From the NCBI RefSeq assembly GCF_003111625.1, contig NZ_MZGS01000017.1:1-64000 (forward strand): DNA of 64,000 nt, in the 5' to 3' direction. This DNA is from Methanobrevibacter thaueri. Lineage in GTDB: Archaea > Methanobacteriota > Methanobacteria > Methanobacteriales > Methanobacteriaceae. The translations under genes were made by a program, and so were the position numbers. The notes below the pieces were generated by a model. That model did not search any database, was not told the DNA's origin, and saw only the letters and a program-made list of their open reading frames with translations. Numbering within the stretch: the stretch's first letter is position 1; each line of letters begins with the position of its first letter. Shown here piece after piece: positions 37,168-46,360 of the stretch.

Positions 37168-39606
37168 CTAAACTAAATATATCTCCTTGAATCCAACGTA
37201 TTTCTCATCCCTGCTCCATCCAAGAGCAACGTTCGGTATGTTGAAGTGGTCGTTTCTTTTCGTATAACCTTCAATGGCGGGACTCAGTCCAACAAGCAGC
37301 AATACACTTTCCGCTCTGGAAAACGCTACAAAGTATAGTCTTGTCAAGTCGTCGAAAGAACGGTCCCTTTCGCTTCTTTCGCTTTGCCCAAGAGAGCTGT
37401 GCTGCCTTACACTGTCCTCAATGGTTATCTTGTCATCAAGAGACTTTGGAAATCTCAATATTTGGGTTTTTATGTTGTTTGTCTTGAATTTTGAACCCAC
37501 GTCAACGATGACAAGCGGAAACTCCAATCCCTTTGACTGGTGAATTGATAGGACATTCACCCTATCGTCAGGCAGGGTTTCAAGCAGTGATTCGTCAATC
37601 TTGACCCCACCGGTTGATAATGGAATGAAAATGTTCCATATGGCCTCAAGAACTGATTCTGCCTCTTGTTTTTTATTATAAAATGAAATTGCTGAGTGAT
37701 ATTCATTGAAAAATCCTGTCTGTGTGATTGATTTGGTGATTGCCTCCAGATACACTATTCCCTCAACATCATCCTGCAGCTCCTCAATCCATGTTGTCAG
37801 CTTGTAGGCAAGTTCCATTAGGCTAGCCCTTTTCGGCCATTCGTCATGTCCTCTCGGTCGTCTGAGCTGCCAATAGGTGACAAATTCGCTTAATGAAATG
37901 GGTTCGCGAGGTTCTGGATTCATTTTCATGTAATCCTTTGCCTTAAGCCTCCATCTGTTCATGTTTCTCACGGCCAATTTCGGAATTGTCTTGTCTGAAC
38001 GTTGGAATGTTGACTCGGGATCTATGCATTCGAGCATCAATCCGCAGAAGATTCCCACTACATCAATTTCCTGCAGGTCAATTCCCCTTGGATTGAACAT
38101 TTCAATAGGATTCTTGAGTCTTTTGAGATGTTTTCTAAGTGAAAATAAAAAGGAACGGTTTCCATGGGACACCTCTTTTGGTGAATATGACAATATAGCA
38201 ATATCCGAAGCGGATCCATAATCATCATCCAATTTAAGCTTGATGCTTTCCATTTCCTTTCCTGCTTTGAGGTTTTCACTTCTGATTTGCTGTAATTTGG
38301 CAATGTCAAGAGGTTCATTCATCTTTTCATAATATTCCTTATTCAGCACCTGCATTACCTTTAGGTCACACTCTCCCTTGTTGACCAGCTTGTTGATGAA
38401 TATTGACAGGTCCTTTGCAAGCATTTCAGGATTGTTTCTGAACATTCCCAAAACAGGCATTTTGTCCTTTTCAAAATCAGGGGCTATGATTTTCGGCTTG
38501 TTTGCCACCCTTGCTTTTTGATATTCACTGTCAAGTTCCACAAACTGGTTGCAGTGCTCTATGATGTTTTCTGTTGAGCGGTAGTTTGTCTGCAGGTTAA
38601 TCTCTGTGATGTCTATGCCAAGTCTCTGCTTGACTCTTTCAGGGTAATGCGTGAAGAGGTCTACTGTCGCACCTCTGAAGCGGTACAGTGACTGGTCATC
38701 GTCTCCCACAACGGTTATGCTCCCTCCATTTTCAATGGCTGATTTGGCAATTGTGAAGTATATGTCCTCCTGTATGAGGTTGGTGTCCTGATATTCATCG
38801 ATTAGAACAATCCTTATCTCATCAAGGAATTCATTTAAATCTCCGCTTTTGAGTTTATTTAGGAACAATGCCTCTAGCATTGCAAAATCGATGGTGTTCA
38901 TGCTTTTCAAAGTTTTCTCGTATTCCCTTATGCAATCCAGGGCAATGCGCTCTCCGCTTCCCTCTTTGCTTTGCTCATATAATTTGTCAATGTCAATCTG
39001 GTCGTAGAATAACCTGTTCTTGATGTTAACAAGTATTTCACTTAATTTTGATGGCTCTTCCATCTTGGATTTGCCGCTTAGTTCCTTGAGGTATTCCACT
39101 AATTCCTTATTGAGATATGCTTCATTTTCTATAATAATTCTCATCATTGCTGAGTTGGCAACGAATTCTTCAATGACAATGGCTTGGTTTTCACCAGGTT
39201 TTTTAAAGTCCCTGAGTAATTCCTCGGCGATACTGTCGGTTGTTCCAATCTTGATTTGATTGAAGTCTATCCTGTCGATTTTAGCGATGCTTTCGAAATC
39301 ATCCACATTGTCCAGCAGGTGGTTTTTGATTTCATCTCCCCATCCGAGAATACGTGAGTACAGTTCCTCTGCGGCTTTTCTTGTAAAAGTTGTTGCCAGT
39401 ATCTCATTTGGGTCAATGTCATCTACAAAAATGTATTTAAGTATTTTTAGAACCATAACGGTTGTTTTACCGGAACCTGGTCCCGCTACAATAAAAAGGG
39501 ATTCATCGCTTTTTGACAGTATTGCCTTTTGCTGATTTTTATTTGAAGAAATATCTCTTTCAAGAATATCCACTACAATATCTTCAAATTCATCATATGA
39601 TATCAT
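37168..39606 (-). CDS. UvrD/PcrA-like superfamily 1 DNA helicase
   Basis: An 812-residue 3'-5' helicase. Walker A VAGPGSGKTTVMVL, motif Ia TFTRKAAEEL, motif II VLIDEYQDTN, motif III GDDDQSLYRFRGA, motif IV NYRSTENI, motif V VNVLSIHQSKGLEF and motif VI RLYFVAFSRAE are all intact. The nuclease gene follows at 11 nt, recalling AddAB/AdnAB architecture with separate subunits. A 23-nt leader after the predicted start and SD AGAGGG precede the ATG; repair-operator copy D lies upstream. Confidence 0.93.
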   Translation of the reverse strand: MISYDEFEDIVVDILERDISSNKNQQKAILSKSDESLFIVAGPGSGKTTVMVLKILKYIFVDDIDPNEILATTFTRKAAEELYSRILGWGDEIKNHLLDNVDDFESIAKIDRIDFNQIKIGTTDSIAEELLRDFKKPGENQAIVIEEFVANSAMMRIIIENEAYLNKELVEYLKELSGKSKMEEPSKLSEILVNIKNRLFYDQIDIDKLYEQSKEGSGERIALDCIREYEKTLKSMNTIDFAMLEALFLNKLKSGDLNEFLDEIRIVLIDEYQDTNLIQEDIYFTIAKSAIENGGSITVVGDDDQSLYRFRGATVDLFTHYPERVKQRLGIDITEINLQTNYRSTENIIEHCNQFVELDSEYQKARVANKPKIIAPDFEKDKMPVLGMFRNNPEMLAKDLSIFINKLVNKGECDLKVMQVLNKEYYEKMNEPLDIAKLQQIRSENLKAGKEMESIKLKLDDDYGSASDIAILSYSPKEVSHGNRSFLFSLRKHLKRLKNPIEMFNPRGIDLQEIDVVGIFCGLMLECIDPESTFQRSDKTIPKLAVRNMNRWRLKAKDYMKMNPEPREPISLSEFVTYWQLRRPRGHDEWPKRASLMELAYKLTTWIEELQDDVEGIVYLEAITKSITQTGFFNEYHSAISFYNKKQEAESVLEAIWNIFIPLSTGGVKIDESLLETLPDDRVNVLSIHQSKGLEFPLVIVDVGSKFKTNNIKTQILRFPKSLDDKITIEDSVRQHSSLGQSERSERDRSFDDLTRLYFVAFSRAESVLLLVGLSPAIEGYTKRNDHFNIPNVALGWSRDEKYVGFKEIYLV

Positions 39607-39650
39607 TTTTTCCCTCTTAATTTACTATAATTTAATTTTTCTAATTAACT

Positions 39651-39660
39651 TATTTAAATA
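39651..39660 (-). promoter_or_regulatory. TATA box of the uvrD-like operon
   Basis: TTATTTAAATA on the minus strand, 8-9 nt beyond operator copy D and about 45 nt before the ATG at 39606. Confidence 0.5.
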
Positions 39661-39668
39661 ATCTTTGA

Positions 39669-39686
39669 GAGAGCATTTGGAAACTA
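39669..39686 (-). promoter_or_regulatory. Repair-operator copy D, upstream of the uvrD-like operon
   Basis: On the minus strand it reads TAG-TTTCCAAA-TGCTCTC. Together with copy C it forms an inverted pair, so GAGAGCA and TGGAAA on one side face TTTCCA and TGCTCTC on the other. Confidence 0.65.
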
Positions 39687-39704
39687 TTAGTTGTTGCTAA
39701 GGAT

Positions 39705-39722
39705 TACTTTCCATCTGCTCTC
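39705..39722 (+). promoter_or_regulatory. Repair-operator copy C, upstream of the MrfA-like helicase
   Basis: TAC-TTTCCATC-TGCTCTC. The TATA element TTTAAATA at 39731-39738 begins 8 nt downstream, the same layout as copies B and D. Confidence 0.65.
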
Positions 39723-39827
39723 ACCTTCGATTTAAATATCAGTATAGATTAAATAATTACTATAAATATTAAAATTATTTAAGTAGGAAATTGAAATATA
39801 TTATTGGAGGTTGTAAACTTCCATAAT

Positions 39828-42764
39828 ATGCATAAGTTAGAACCAAAAATGGTTCTAGCTTACTATTTTTTACATTTTACAATTCCAGAGACTATTTCAG
39901 CTGATATTATGGTAGACAATATTGACATGTTTAAAAACGATGTGAGATACAGGGAAAACATTGCCCATATAGAAACCATACCAGCTAAAGAGGCCAGTTT
40001 CAGGAAAGTGAATAATCTAAACGAGAGGATCGTTGATTATCTAGATTCAAAAAATGTTAAATTATACGAACATCAGGCGGAGACATATGAAGCCATAAAG
40101 GACGGAGAGAATGTAATAATCACCACACCAACAGCTTCAGGAAAGACATTGGCTTTTAACCTTCCTATTATGGAGACAATGATAGAGGATAAGGATGCAA
40201 CGGCGCTGTACATTTATCCCGCAAAGGCTCTCTCAAATGACCAACTGCACGTTCTTGAAGGCATGGAAGAGGAATTGTCTATTAAGATACGTCCCAGAAC
40301 ATATGACGGCGACACCCCTCGGGAGGATAAAAGGGGAATACGCGAAAAGTCAAGGATAGTCCTGACAAACCCATACCAATTGCATCTTATATTGTCCTGG
40401 CATCACCAATGGTCAAGATTCTATAAGAACCTCAGATATATCGTGATAGATGAGTCACATTACTACAAGGGCGTTTTCGGTTCAAACGTTGCCTTCCTGA
40501 TTAAAAGGCTGAAAAGGATTGCCAATTTCTATGGCTCATATCCGCAGTTCATATTGTCCTCAGCCACACTTGCAAACCCGTTGGAACTTGCAAACAGGCT
40601 GACAGGGGAAGACTTCAAGCTTGTCGACAATGACACATCCCCAAGCGGAGAGAAGGACTTCATTCTATACAACCCATTCAAGAATTATGTCCGAAAGAAG
40701 ATCAACACGCAGAATGCGCCTTCAGTGCACATGGAAACGGAAAACATTTTCATGTACATGATGCTCAAAAACATTCAGACATTATGCTTCACCGTTTCAC
40801 GTAAAACCACAGAACTGATTGCGATGTGGGCCAAAAAGGACATGACTCAGGTAAAGGGCAAGCTGGCCCATCGTATTGCAGCATATCGTGCAGGATATCA
40901 GGCCCAGGAGAGACGTGAGATTGAAGAGGGACTCAAAAGCGGAAAATACCTGGGAGTGACATGCACTAATGCATTGGAATTGGGAATAAATATCGGTTCC
41001 CTTGATGCTGTAATCATTTCAGGCTATCCCGGAACAATGATTTCAACATGGCAACAGGCTGGAAGGGCAGGAAGAAGCAACCAAAAGTCCCTGGCAGTAT
41101 TGATAGCATTTGAAAACCAGCTGGACCAGTATTTCATGAACAATCCTAAATTCTTCTTCGACAAGCCCCATGAAAATGCAATCATAGACTTGAAAAATCC
41201 GATTTTGCAGGAGGCCCATCTTTTGTGTGCGGCCAAGGAACTGCCTTTGCAGAGGGGTGAGGCGGAAAAGTACTTCGGCATTTCACAGAACGTTATTGAC
41301 GGCATGGTCGCCAGGAAGGACTTGCATGAAAACCATAGGGGAGACTTCATATATCCGTATGACGACAGTCCCGCACTTGACCATTCCCTTGACCAGATTT
41401 CATCAGAGGAATTCAAGGTAATGAATAACGGAAAGCTTTTGGAGACAATGGAGCGTTCACAGGTTTATCGTGAAGCCCATGAGGGAGCAATCCTTATCAA
41501 CAAGGGAGACACCTACGTCGTCAATGATGTTAATCTGAAGAGCGGCTATGTGAATGTCTCAAAAGAGGTTGTGGATTACCATACGATGGTCTTGAACCAG
41601 ACTGACATCAGCATCAGGAAGAAGCTGTCAAAAACAAAATACGGCGACTTGACAATACACTTCGGGGAACTGACAGTAAGTGAAGATTACTTCAAATACA
41701 AAAAGATGCATTTTTCAAAAGCAATTGGAACATATCCTCTTGAACTGCCTCCTTTGAAGTTCAACACCAAGGGATTGTGGTTCACAATACCGAAACGTGT
41801 TCAGGACACCTTGGAAGACATGTTTCCAAATGAGGAGGAGGTCTTTGCAGGGGGCCTTCATGGAGCGGAGCACGCATTGATCGGACTCTTCCCATTGCAT
41901 ACGATGTGCGACAGGTTTGACATTGGAGGGCTGTCAACAAACTATCATGAGGACACCCAGGAAGCGACAATATTCATTTATGATGGATATGAAGGTGGAA
42001 TAGGCATCTGTGAAAAGGCTGCTGATGTGTTTGTGGAATTGCTGAACTCAACAATTGACATGCTGAACAATTGCCAATGCCAAAGTGGCTGTCCCGCATG
42101 CATCTACTCACCAAAATGCGGAAACGATAACAAGCCATTGCACAAGAACGCCACAAAATACATTCTTGAGTTCATGTCCAAACTGATATCCAATGAGGAT
42201 GACAGTGAAATCGAGGCTGAAGTAATCGTTGAGGAGATTGTGATTCCGGACGACTTTGATGAGGCCTATGATTTATATAAAAAGGGAGACTATTCGGCTT
42301 CAAAGGACCTTTTGAACAACATAATCTCAAATGATAAGAGACATGCCAGGGCATTGGCCCTTATGGCTCAAATCTTATATGAACAGGACCAGAAGGATAT
42401 AGCGTTACTGTTTACCAAAAAGGCATTGTCTGCCGACAGGTCAAACGAAATGGCAAATGAGCTTGAAGTCCTGCTTACCAACAAGCCTCAAAAGGAAATG
42501 GTGGAGTTGAACTCCCTTGATGATGTAGATACATTATATGAGGAAGCCTATGACCTGTATGAACAGGGAGACTTGGCCACAGCTTCCGATATTCTGGTGA
42601 AATTATTGGATTTCGATGATAGAAATTCAGAAGCGTTGGCATTGATGGGATTGATATATTACCATTCAGGAATTTTCCCAAAGGCGGTTGAATATTATAA
42701 AAAAGCGTCAAAAATAAATAAGAATGGTGAAATGGTTAGGGAATTGAAGATGAGGGTTGCTTAA
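39828..42764 (+). CDS. MrfA/YprA-like DEAD/H helicase fused to C-terminal TPRs
   Basis: About 978 residues. Walker A ITTPTASGKTLAFN, motif II VIDESHYY, LSSATLANP and QQAGRAGRS of a superfamily 2 helicase; then the zinc region NCQCQSGCPACIYSPKCG typical of YprA/MrfA-Hrq1 proteins. From about residue 810 two TPR units follow (DEAYDLYKKGDYSASKDLL and EEAYDLYEQGDLATASDIL blocks), which bacterial MrfA lacks as far as I recall. The start is uncertain: ATG 39828 is used, but ATG 39909 matches where homologues seem to begin. Operator copy C lies upstream. Confidence 0.9.
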   Translation: MHKLEPKMVLAYYFLHFTIPETISADIMVDNIDMFKNDVRYRENIAHIETIPAKEASFRKVNNLNERIVDYLDSKNVKLYEHQAETYEAIKDGENVIITTPTASGKTLAFNLPIMETMIEDKDATALYIYPAKALSNDQLHVLEGMEEELSIKIRPRTYDGDTPREDKRGIREKSRIVLTNPYQLHLILSWHHQWSRFYKNLRYIVIDESHYYKGVFGSNVAFLIKRLKRIANFYGSYPQFILSSATLANPLELANRLTGEDFKLVDNDTSPSGEKDFILYNPFKNYVRKKINTQNAPSVHMETENIFMYMMLKNIQTLCFTVSRKTTELIAMWAKKDMTQVKGKLAHRIAAYRAGYQAQERREIEEGLKSGKYLGVTCTNALELGINIGSLDAVIISGYPGTMISTWQQAGRAGRSNQKSLAVLIAFENQLDQYFMNNPKFFFDKPHENAIIDLKNPILQEAHLLCAAKELPLQRGEAEKYFGISQNVIDGMVARKDLHENHRGDFIYPYDDSPALDHSLDQISSEEFKVMNNGKLLETMERSQVYREAHEGAILINKGDTYVVNDVNLKSGYVNVSKEVVDYHTMVLNQTDISIRKKLSKTKYGDLTIHFGELTVSEDYFKYKKMHFSKAIGTYPLELPPLKFNTKGLWFTIPKRVQDTLEDMFPNEEEVFAGGLHGAEHALIGLFPLHTMCDRFDIGGLSTNYHEDTQEATIFIYDGYEGGIGICEKAADVFVELLNSTIDMLNNCQCQSGCPACIYSPKCGNDNKPLHKNATKYILEFMSKLISNEDDSEIEAEVIVEEIVIPDDFDEAYDLYKKGDYSASKDLLNNIISNDKRHARALALMAQILYEQDQKDIALLFTKKALSADRSNEMANELEVLLTNKPQKEMVELNSLDDVDTLYEEAYDLYEQGDLATASDILVKLLDFDDRNSEALALMGLIYYHSGIFPKAVEYYKKASKINKNGEMVRELKMRVA

Positions 42765-42767
42765 ACC

Positions 42768-43907
42768 TCATCCGTATGGGGTGAATCCTTGCTCAAAGTG
42801 TTCGCACACCTTTTCAAGCATTTCCGGAATGTCTATTTTTTGAGTGCAGTGGTCAATGCATGTGCTGCAGTATGTACACTCGTCAGCAGGAACCTTCTCA
42901 TCGGCCAGCTTGTCAAAGTACAATCTGTAGATGTCGGATTCAGGCTGGTTCTTGCTTGTGTTGTATAGATTGAAATATTCAGGGATTGGAATCATTTCAG
43001 GACATGCGTCAACACAGTATCCGCATTCGCTGCATGGAACTGCAACGTTGTCGGCCAGCTTTAGAGCCATCTTTTCCAAAAATGAGTTTTCCTCATCGCT
43101 TAAGACCTCAAAATTCTCATAGGTGTCGCAGTTATCAATCAAATCCTCCATTTTGCTCATTCCGCTTAGAACTATTTTAACGTTTTCAAGGGATGCGCAG
43201 AATCTGATTGCAAAGCTTGCAATGGACTTGTCCGGGTTGAACTCTTTGAAGTCATTTTTTATCTCATCATTTGGATTTACAATCACTCCTCCTTTCAATG
43301 GTTCCATGACATAGACGTCAAGTCCGTGTTTGACACACAGGTCATAACATTTGTGGGCTTCAATTGACGGATCCTCCCAGTCAAGGTAGTTGAGCTCCAG
43401 TTGGACTATGTCGAACATCTCTCCGTATTTGTCGAGAACTTCTTCAAGCAGGTCTGATTTGTCGTGGAAACTGAATCCAATTTGCTTTGCAACTCCGTTT
43501 TCTTTCATCTTTTTGACATATTCAAAGGTGTTTGCATTTATTGCGTTTTTAACCCATGGTCCGTTGATGTTGTGAATGAAGAAAACGTCAAAGTATTCAA
43601 TGCCAAGTCTTTCAAGCATTTCGTTGACGAACTTTTCATTGTCTTCCTCGCAGGTCAGAGCCCATGTCGGCATTTTGTCACATATTCTGAAGGATTCACG
43701 CGGATACCTTTCAACAACTGCCTTTCTGATTGCAACTTCGCTCATTCCGTTGTGATAAGCATAGGAAGTGTCAAAGTAGTCATATCCTTTTTCCATGTAG
43801 ATGTCAACCATTTCGTTGAACAGGTCCTGATTGATTGATGTGGGGTCGTTCTTATCGGTCAGGGGCAGTCTCATGCAGCCGAAACCGAATTTTGATTTGT
43901 AAGTCAT
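42768..43907 (-). CDS. Aldo/keto reductase with ferredoxin-like C-terminus
   Basis: A 379-residue protein. The AKR barrel has FGCMRLPLTDKND, the catalytic DTSYAYHNGMSE, and HNINGP; the C-terminal part carries 4Fe-4S motifs CSECGYCVDACPEMIP and CTYCSTCIDHC. The fusion suggests ferredoxin-linked reduction of an aldehyde or ketone. SD AGGAGAT. Converges on the MrfA-like gene with only 3 bp between. Confidence 0.9.
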   Translation of the reverse strand: MTYKSKFGFGCMRLPLTDKNDPTSINQDLFNEMVDIYMEKGYDYFDTSYAYHNGMSEVAIRKAVVERYPRESFRICDKMPTWALTCEEDNEKFVNEMLERLGIEYFDVFFIHNINGPWVKNAINANTFEYVKKMKENGVAKQIGFSFHDKSDLLEEVLDKYGEMFDIVQLELNYLDWEDPSIEAHKCYDLCVKHGLDVYVMEPLKGGVIVNPNDEIKNDFKEFNPDKSIASFAIRFCASLENVKIVLSGMSKMEDLIDNCDTYENFEVLSDEENSFLEKMALKLADNVAVPCSECGYCVDACPEMIPIPEYFNLYNTSKNQPESDIYRLYFDKLADEKVPADECTYCSTCIDHCTQKIDIPEMLEKVCEHFEQGFTPYG

Positions 43908-43953
43908 AATACTATCTCCTAATTATTATTAATTTTTTAAAAATATTATATTT

Positions 43954-43976
43954 AAATGTTGCCAACATCAACATTT
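43954..43976. repeat. Overlapping dyads upstream of hypA
   Basis: AAATGTTG and CAACATTT form an 8-bp inverted repeat around seven bases; inside it ATGTTG-C-CAACAT is a second, overlapping dyad. It lies between the divergent aldo/keto reductase and hypA promoters and may be an operator for either. Confidence 0.3.
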
Positions 43977-44098
43977 ATTTAAAAGATTTAAAAATTATAC
44001 TTTTTAAGTATTACTTCAATAATACTAATATATTAAATACTTTTATTAATGGATAAAACTAAATTTATAGTATTAATGTTTTATATAGGAGTTGTAAA

Positions 44099-44476
44099 AT
44101 GCACGAATTATCTATGGCTCAAGGCATTATCAATGCGGTTCTTGAAACTGCAGAGGCAAATAATGCAACTGAAGTAAATGAAGTCACTGTTGAAGTTGGA
44201 AGACTCGCAATGATAAATCCAGAACAATTGGAATTCATATTAGGAGTTTTGATTGAAAATACAATTATGGAAGATGCAAAAATTGTTTTTGAAGAGATTC
44301 CAGCTGAAATAGAATGTAATGACTGCAATTTCCATGGTGAAGCTATATTAGATGATAGTGACCACTACGCTCCACTCGTCAAATGTCCTGAATGTGACAG
44401 CTTGAGCGTAGAGACCTTAAATGGAAAAGACATTGTTGTAAAAAATATTGTTATTGAAAAACCTGACGATAATTAG
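44099..44476 (+). CDS. hypA: Hydrogenase nickel metallochaperone HypA
   Basis: Delivers nickel to [NiFe]-hydrogenases. The conserved MHELSMAQGI start gives the nickel ligand His2; the zinc site is CNDCNF...CPECDS. 125 residues, somewhat acidic. SD GGAGTTG. hypB follows at 15 nt. Confidence 0.95.
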   Translation: MHELSMAQGIINAVLETAEANNATEVNEVTVEVGRLAMINPEQLEFILGVLIENTIMEDAKIVFEEIPAEIECNDCNFHGEAILDDSDHYAPLVKCPECDSLSVETLNGKDIVVKNIVIEKPDDN

Positions 44477-44491
44477 ATTGGAGGCAAAAAT

Positions 44492-45145
44492 ATGCACCAA
44501 GTAGCTGATGTAGAAGTAGCAAAAAATATTATGGATGCTAATAAGAAATTAGCGGATAAAAACTTAAAAAATTTGGAAGATAAAGACATTTTCTGTGTTG
44601 ATTTTGTAGGAGCAATCGGTTCCGGTAAAACAACACTTGTCGAAGAGATCATTGACAATACTGATTATAAGATTGGTGTTCTTGCAGGAGACGTAATCTC
44701 AAAATTCGATGCAGGACGTATAGAAAAGCATGATGTGCCTGTTGTAGGTTTAAACACTGGTAAGGAATGTCACTTAGATGCACATTTAGTGGGTCACGGA
44801 CTTGAGGACCTGCCTTTGGATGACCTTGACATGGTCATTATCGAAAACGTGGGTAACTTGATTTGTCCTGTGGACTTCGAATTGGGTTCACACTTGAGAA
44901 TTGTCGTTGTGAGCGTTACCGAAGGTGACGACACTGTTGAAAAACACCCAATCATTTTCCAGACATCTGATGTGGTTGTAATCAATAAGGTTGACCTTGC
45001 AGATGCCGTTGGAGCTGACGCTGACAAGATGGTGGCTGACGCTCAAAGATTAAACCCTAATGTTAAAGTAATTAAATCCAGTTTGAAAGAAGGAACTGGA
45101 TTGGATGAAATTATTGCTGTAATTGAAGAAGCAAAAAATAGTTAA
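44492..45145 (+). CDS. hypB: Hydrogenase nickel incorporation GTPase HypB
   Basis: GTPase that drives nickel insertion with HypA. P-loop GAIGSGKTT, the metal-site ECHLDAHLV at the dimer interface, the ENVGNLICP block and NKVD. No His-rich N-terminal store. 217 residues. SD TTGGAGG. Confidence 0.95.
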   Translation: MHQVADVEVAKNIMDANKKLADKNLKNLEDKDIFCVDFVGAIGSGKTTLVEEIIDNTDYKIGVLAGDVISKFDAGRIEKHDVPVVGLNTGKECHLDAHLVGHGLEDLPLDDLDMVIIENVGNLICPVDFELGSHLRIVVVSVTEGDDTVEKHPIIFQTSDVVVINKVDLADAVGADADKMVADAQRLNPNVKVIKSSLKEGTGLDEIIAVIEEAKNS

Positions 45146-45165
45146 GTTTTAATTCAGGTGGTTTC

Positions 45166-46197
45166 ATGAAAGTATGGATAGATATTTCAAATGCTCCTCA
45201 TGTGAGATTTTTCAAGGACGTAATAAAATATTTGGAAGCTGAAGGTGAGGATGTAATAGTCACTGCTAGACAATTTGGTGATATCCATAAACTGATGGAA
45301 ATGTATGACATTGACTTCATATCAGTCGGAAAACATGGCGTAAGCCTTTACGATAAGTTAAGGGAAAGTACTGAAAGGGTGTACAACCTTGTGGACATCA
45401 TAAATGGCGAAAAGGTGGATGTCGCCCTTAGCAAGCATTCCATTGAACTTCCTAGAATCTCATTTGGTTTAGGAATTCCAAGCCTATACGTTTTGGACAA
45501 TGAGCATGCGCTTGCAGCCAACAAGCTGACCCTTCCGTTATGTGACAGGATTATCACACCGAAAATCATCGACATGTGGAAACTGATGAAATTCGGAGCA
45601 GATCCGAACACTATCATATCCTATGATGGAACCTCAGAATTAATGCACTTCAAAAGCTTTGAATATAATGACAATGTGTTTGATGACTTGAATCTTGAAT
45701 TGAAACATCCAAAAACAATTTTGATGAGGCCGGAACCTTCACTTGCATCATACCTGAACACAGACTGCAGAAAATCAGTCTTGTCCCCTATTGTTGACGA
45801 GTTGAAGAATGTGGCCAATATTCTGATTCTTCCAAGGTTCAAGGAACAGGCTGAAATATTTGAGGGCATTGAAAACGTCTCAATTTTGAAACCGCCGGTT
45901 GACACATCAAGCATCATTAAGAAGTCAGATTTGGTTATTGGTGCCGGAGGAACAATGAACAGGGAAGCTGCAATCCTTCAGACTCCTGTAATCTCCTGTT
46001 ATCCTGGAGAAACATTGTCCGTTGACCAGTATTACATCAACAAGGGACTGATGTTCAGGTCCATCGATACCGATGAAGTGATTGAAAAGGCACTTGACCT
46101 GATTGTCAAACCTCATGAGGAAATCGATGTTAAGACTGATGACTTGTTCCAGGTGATTATTGATAATTTATATGATTTGGCCAAAAATGGCAAATAG
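45166..46197 (+). CDS. DUF354 family glycosyltransferase-fold protein
   Basis: A 343-residue protein with the GT-B-like look of UDP-GlcNAc 2-epimerase/WecB relatives: KVWIDISNAPHVRFF at the start and LVIGAGGTMNREAAILQTPVI near residue 255. Function undetermined; surface polysaccharide or glycan synthesis is plausible. SD GGTGG. Follows hypB closely but need not belong with it. Confidence 0.78.
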   Translation: MKVWIDISNAPHVRFFKDVIKYLEAEGEDVIVTARQFGDIHKLMEMYDIDFISVGKHGVSLYDKLRESTERVYNLVDIINGEKVDVALSKHSIELPRISFGLGIPSLYVLDNEHALAANKLTLPLCDRIITPKIIDMWKLMKFGADPNTIISYDGTSELMHFKSFEYNDNVFDDLNLELKHPKTILMRPEPSLASYLNTDCRKSVLSPIVDELKNVANILILPRFKEQAEIFEGIENVSILKPPVDTSSIIKKSDLVIGAGGTMNREAAILQTPVISCYPGETLSVDQYYINKGLMFRSIDTDEVIEKALDLIVKPHEEIDVKTDDLFQVIIDNLYDLAKNGK

Positions 46198-46249
46198 TTT
46201 TTATAGTAAAATAATCATATAATTTAGTATAGTATTAATTTGTTTTATT

Positions 46250-46322
<73 letters not shown>

Positions 46323-46360
46323 TTTATTTTTTTAAAATAAGATAGAATTGTGATTAAAAT

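Noticed and set aside
39669-39722. Hairpin between the divergent helicases as a riboswitch or small RNA
   Set aside because: No TATA box places a transcript start at its edge and no T-run follows; the dyad is explained by two inverted operator copies.
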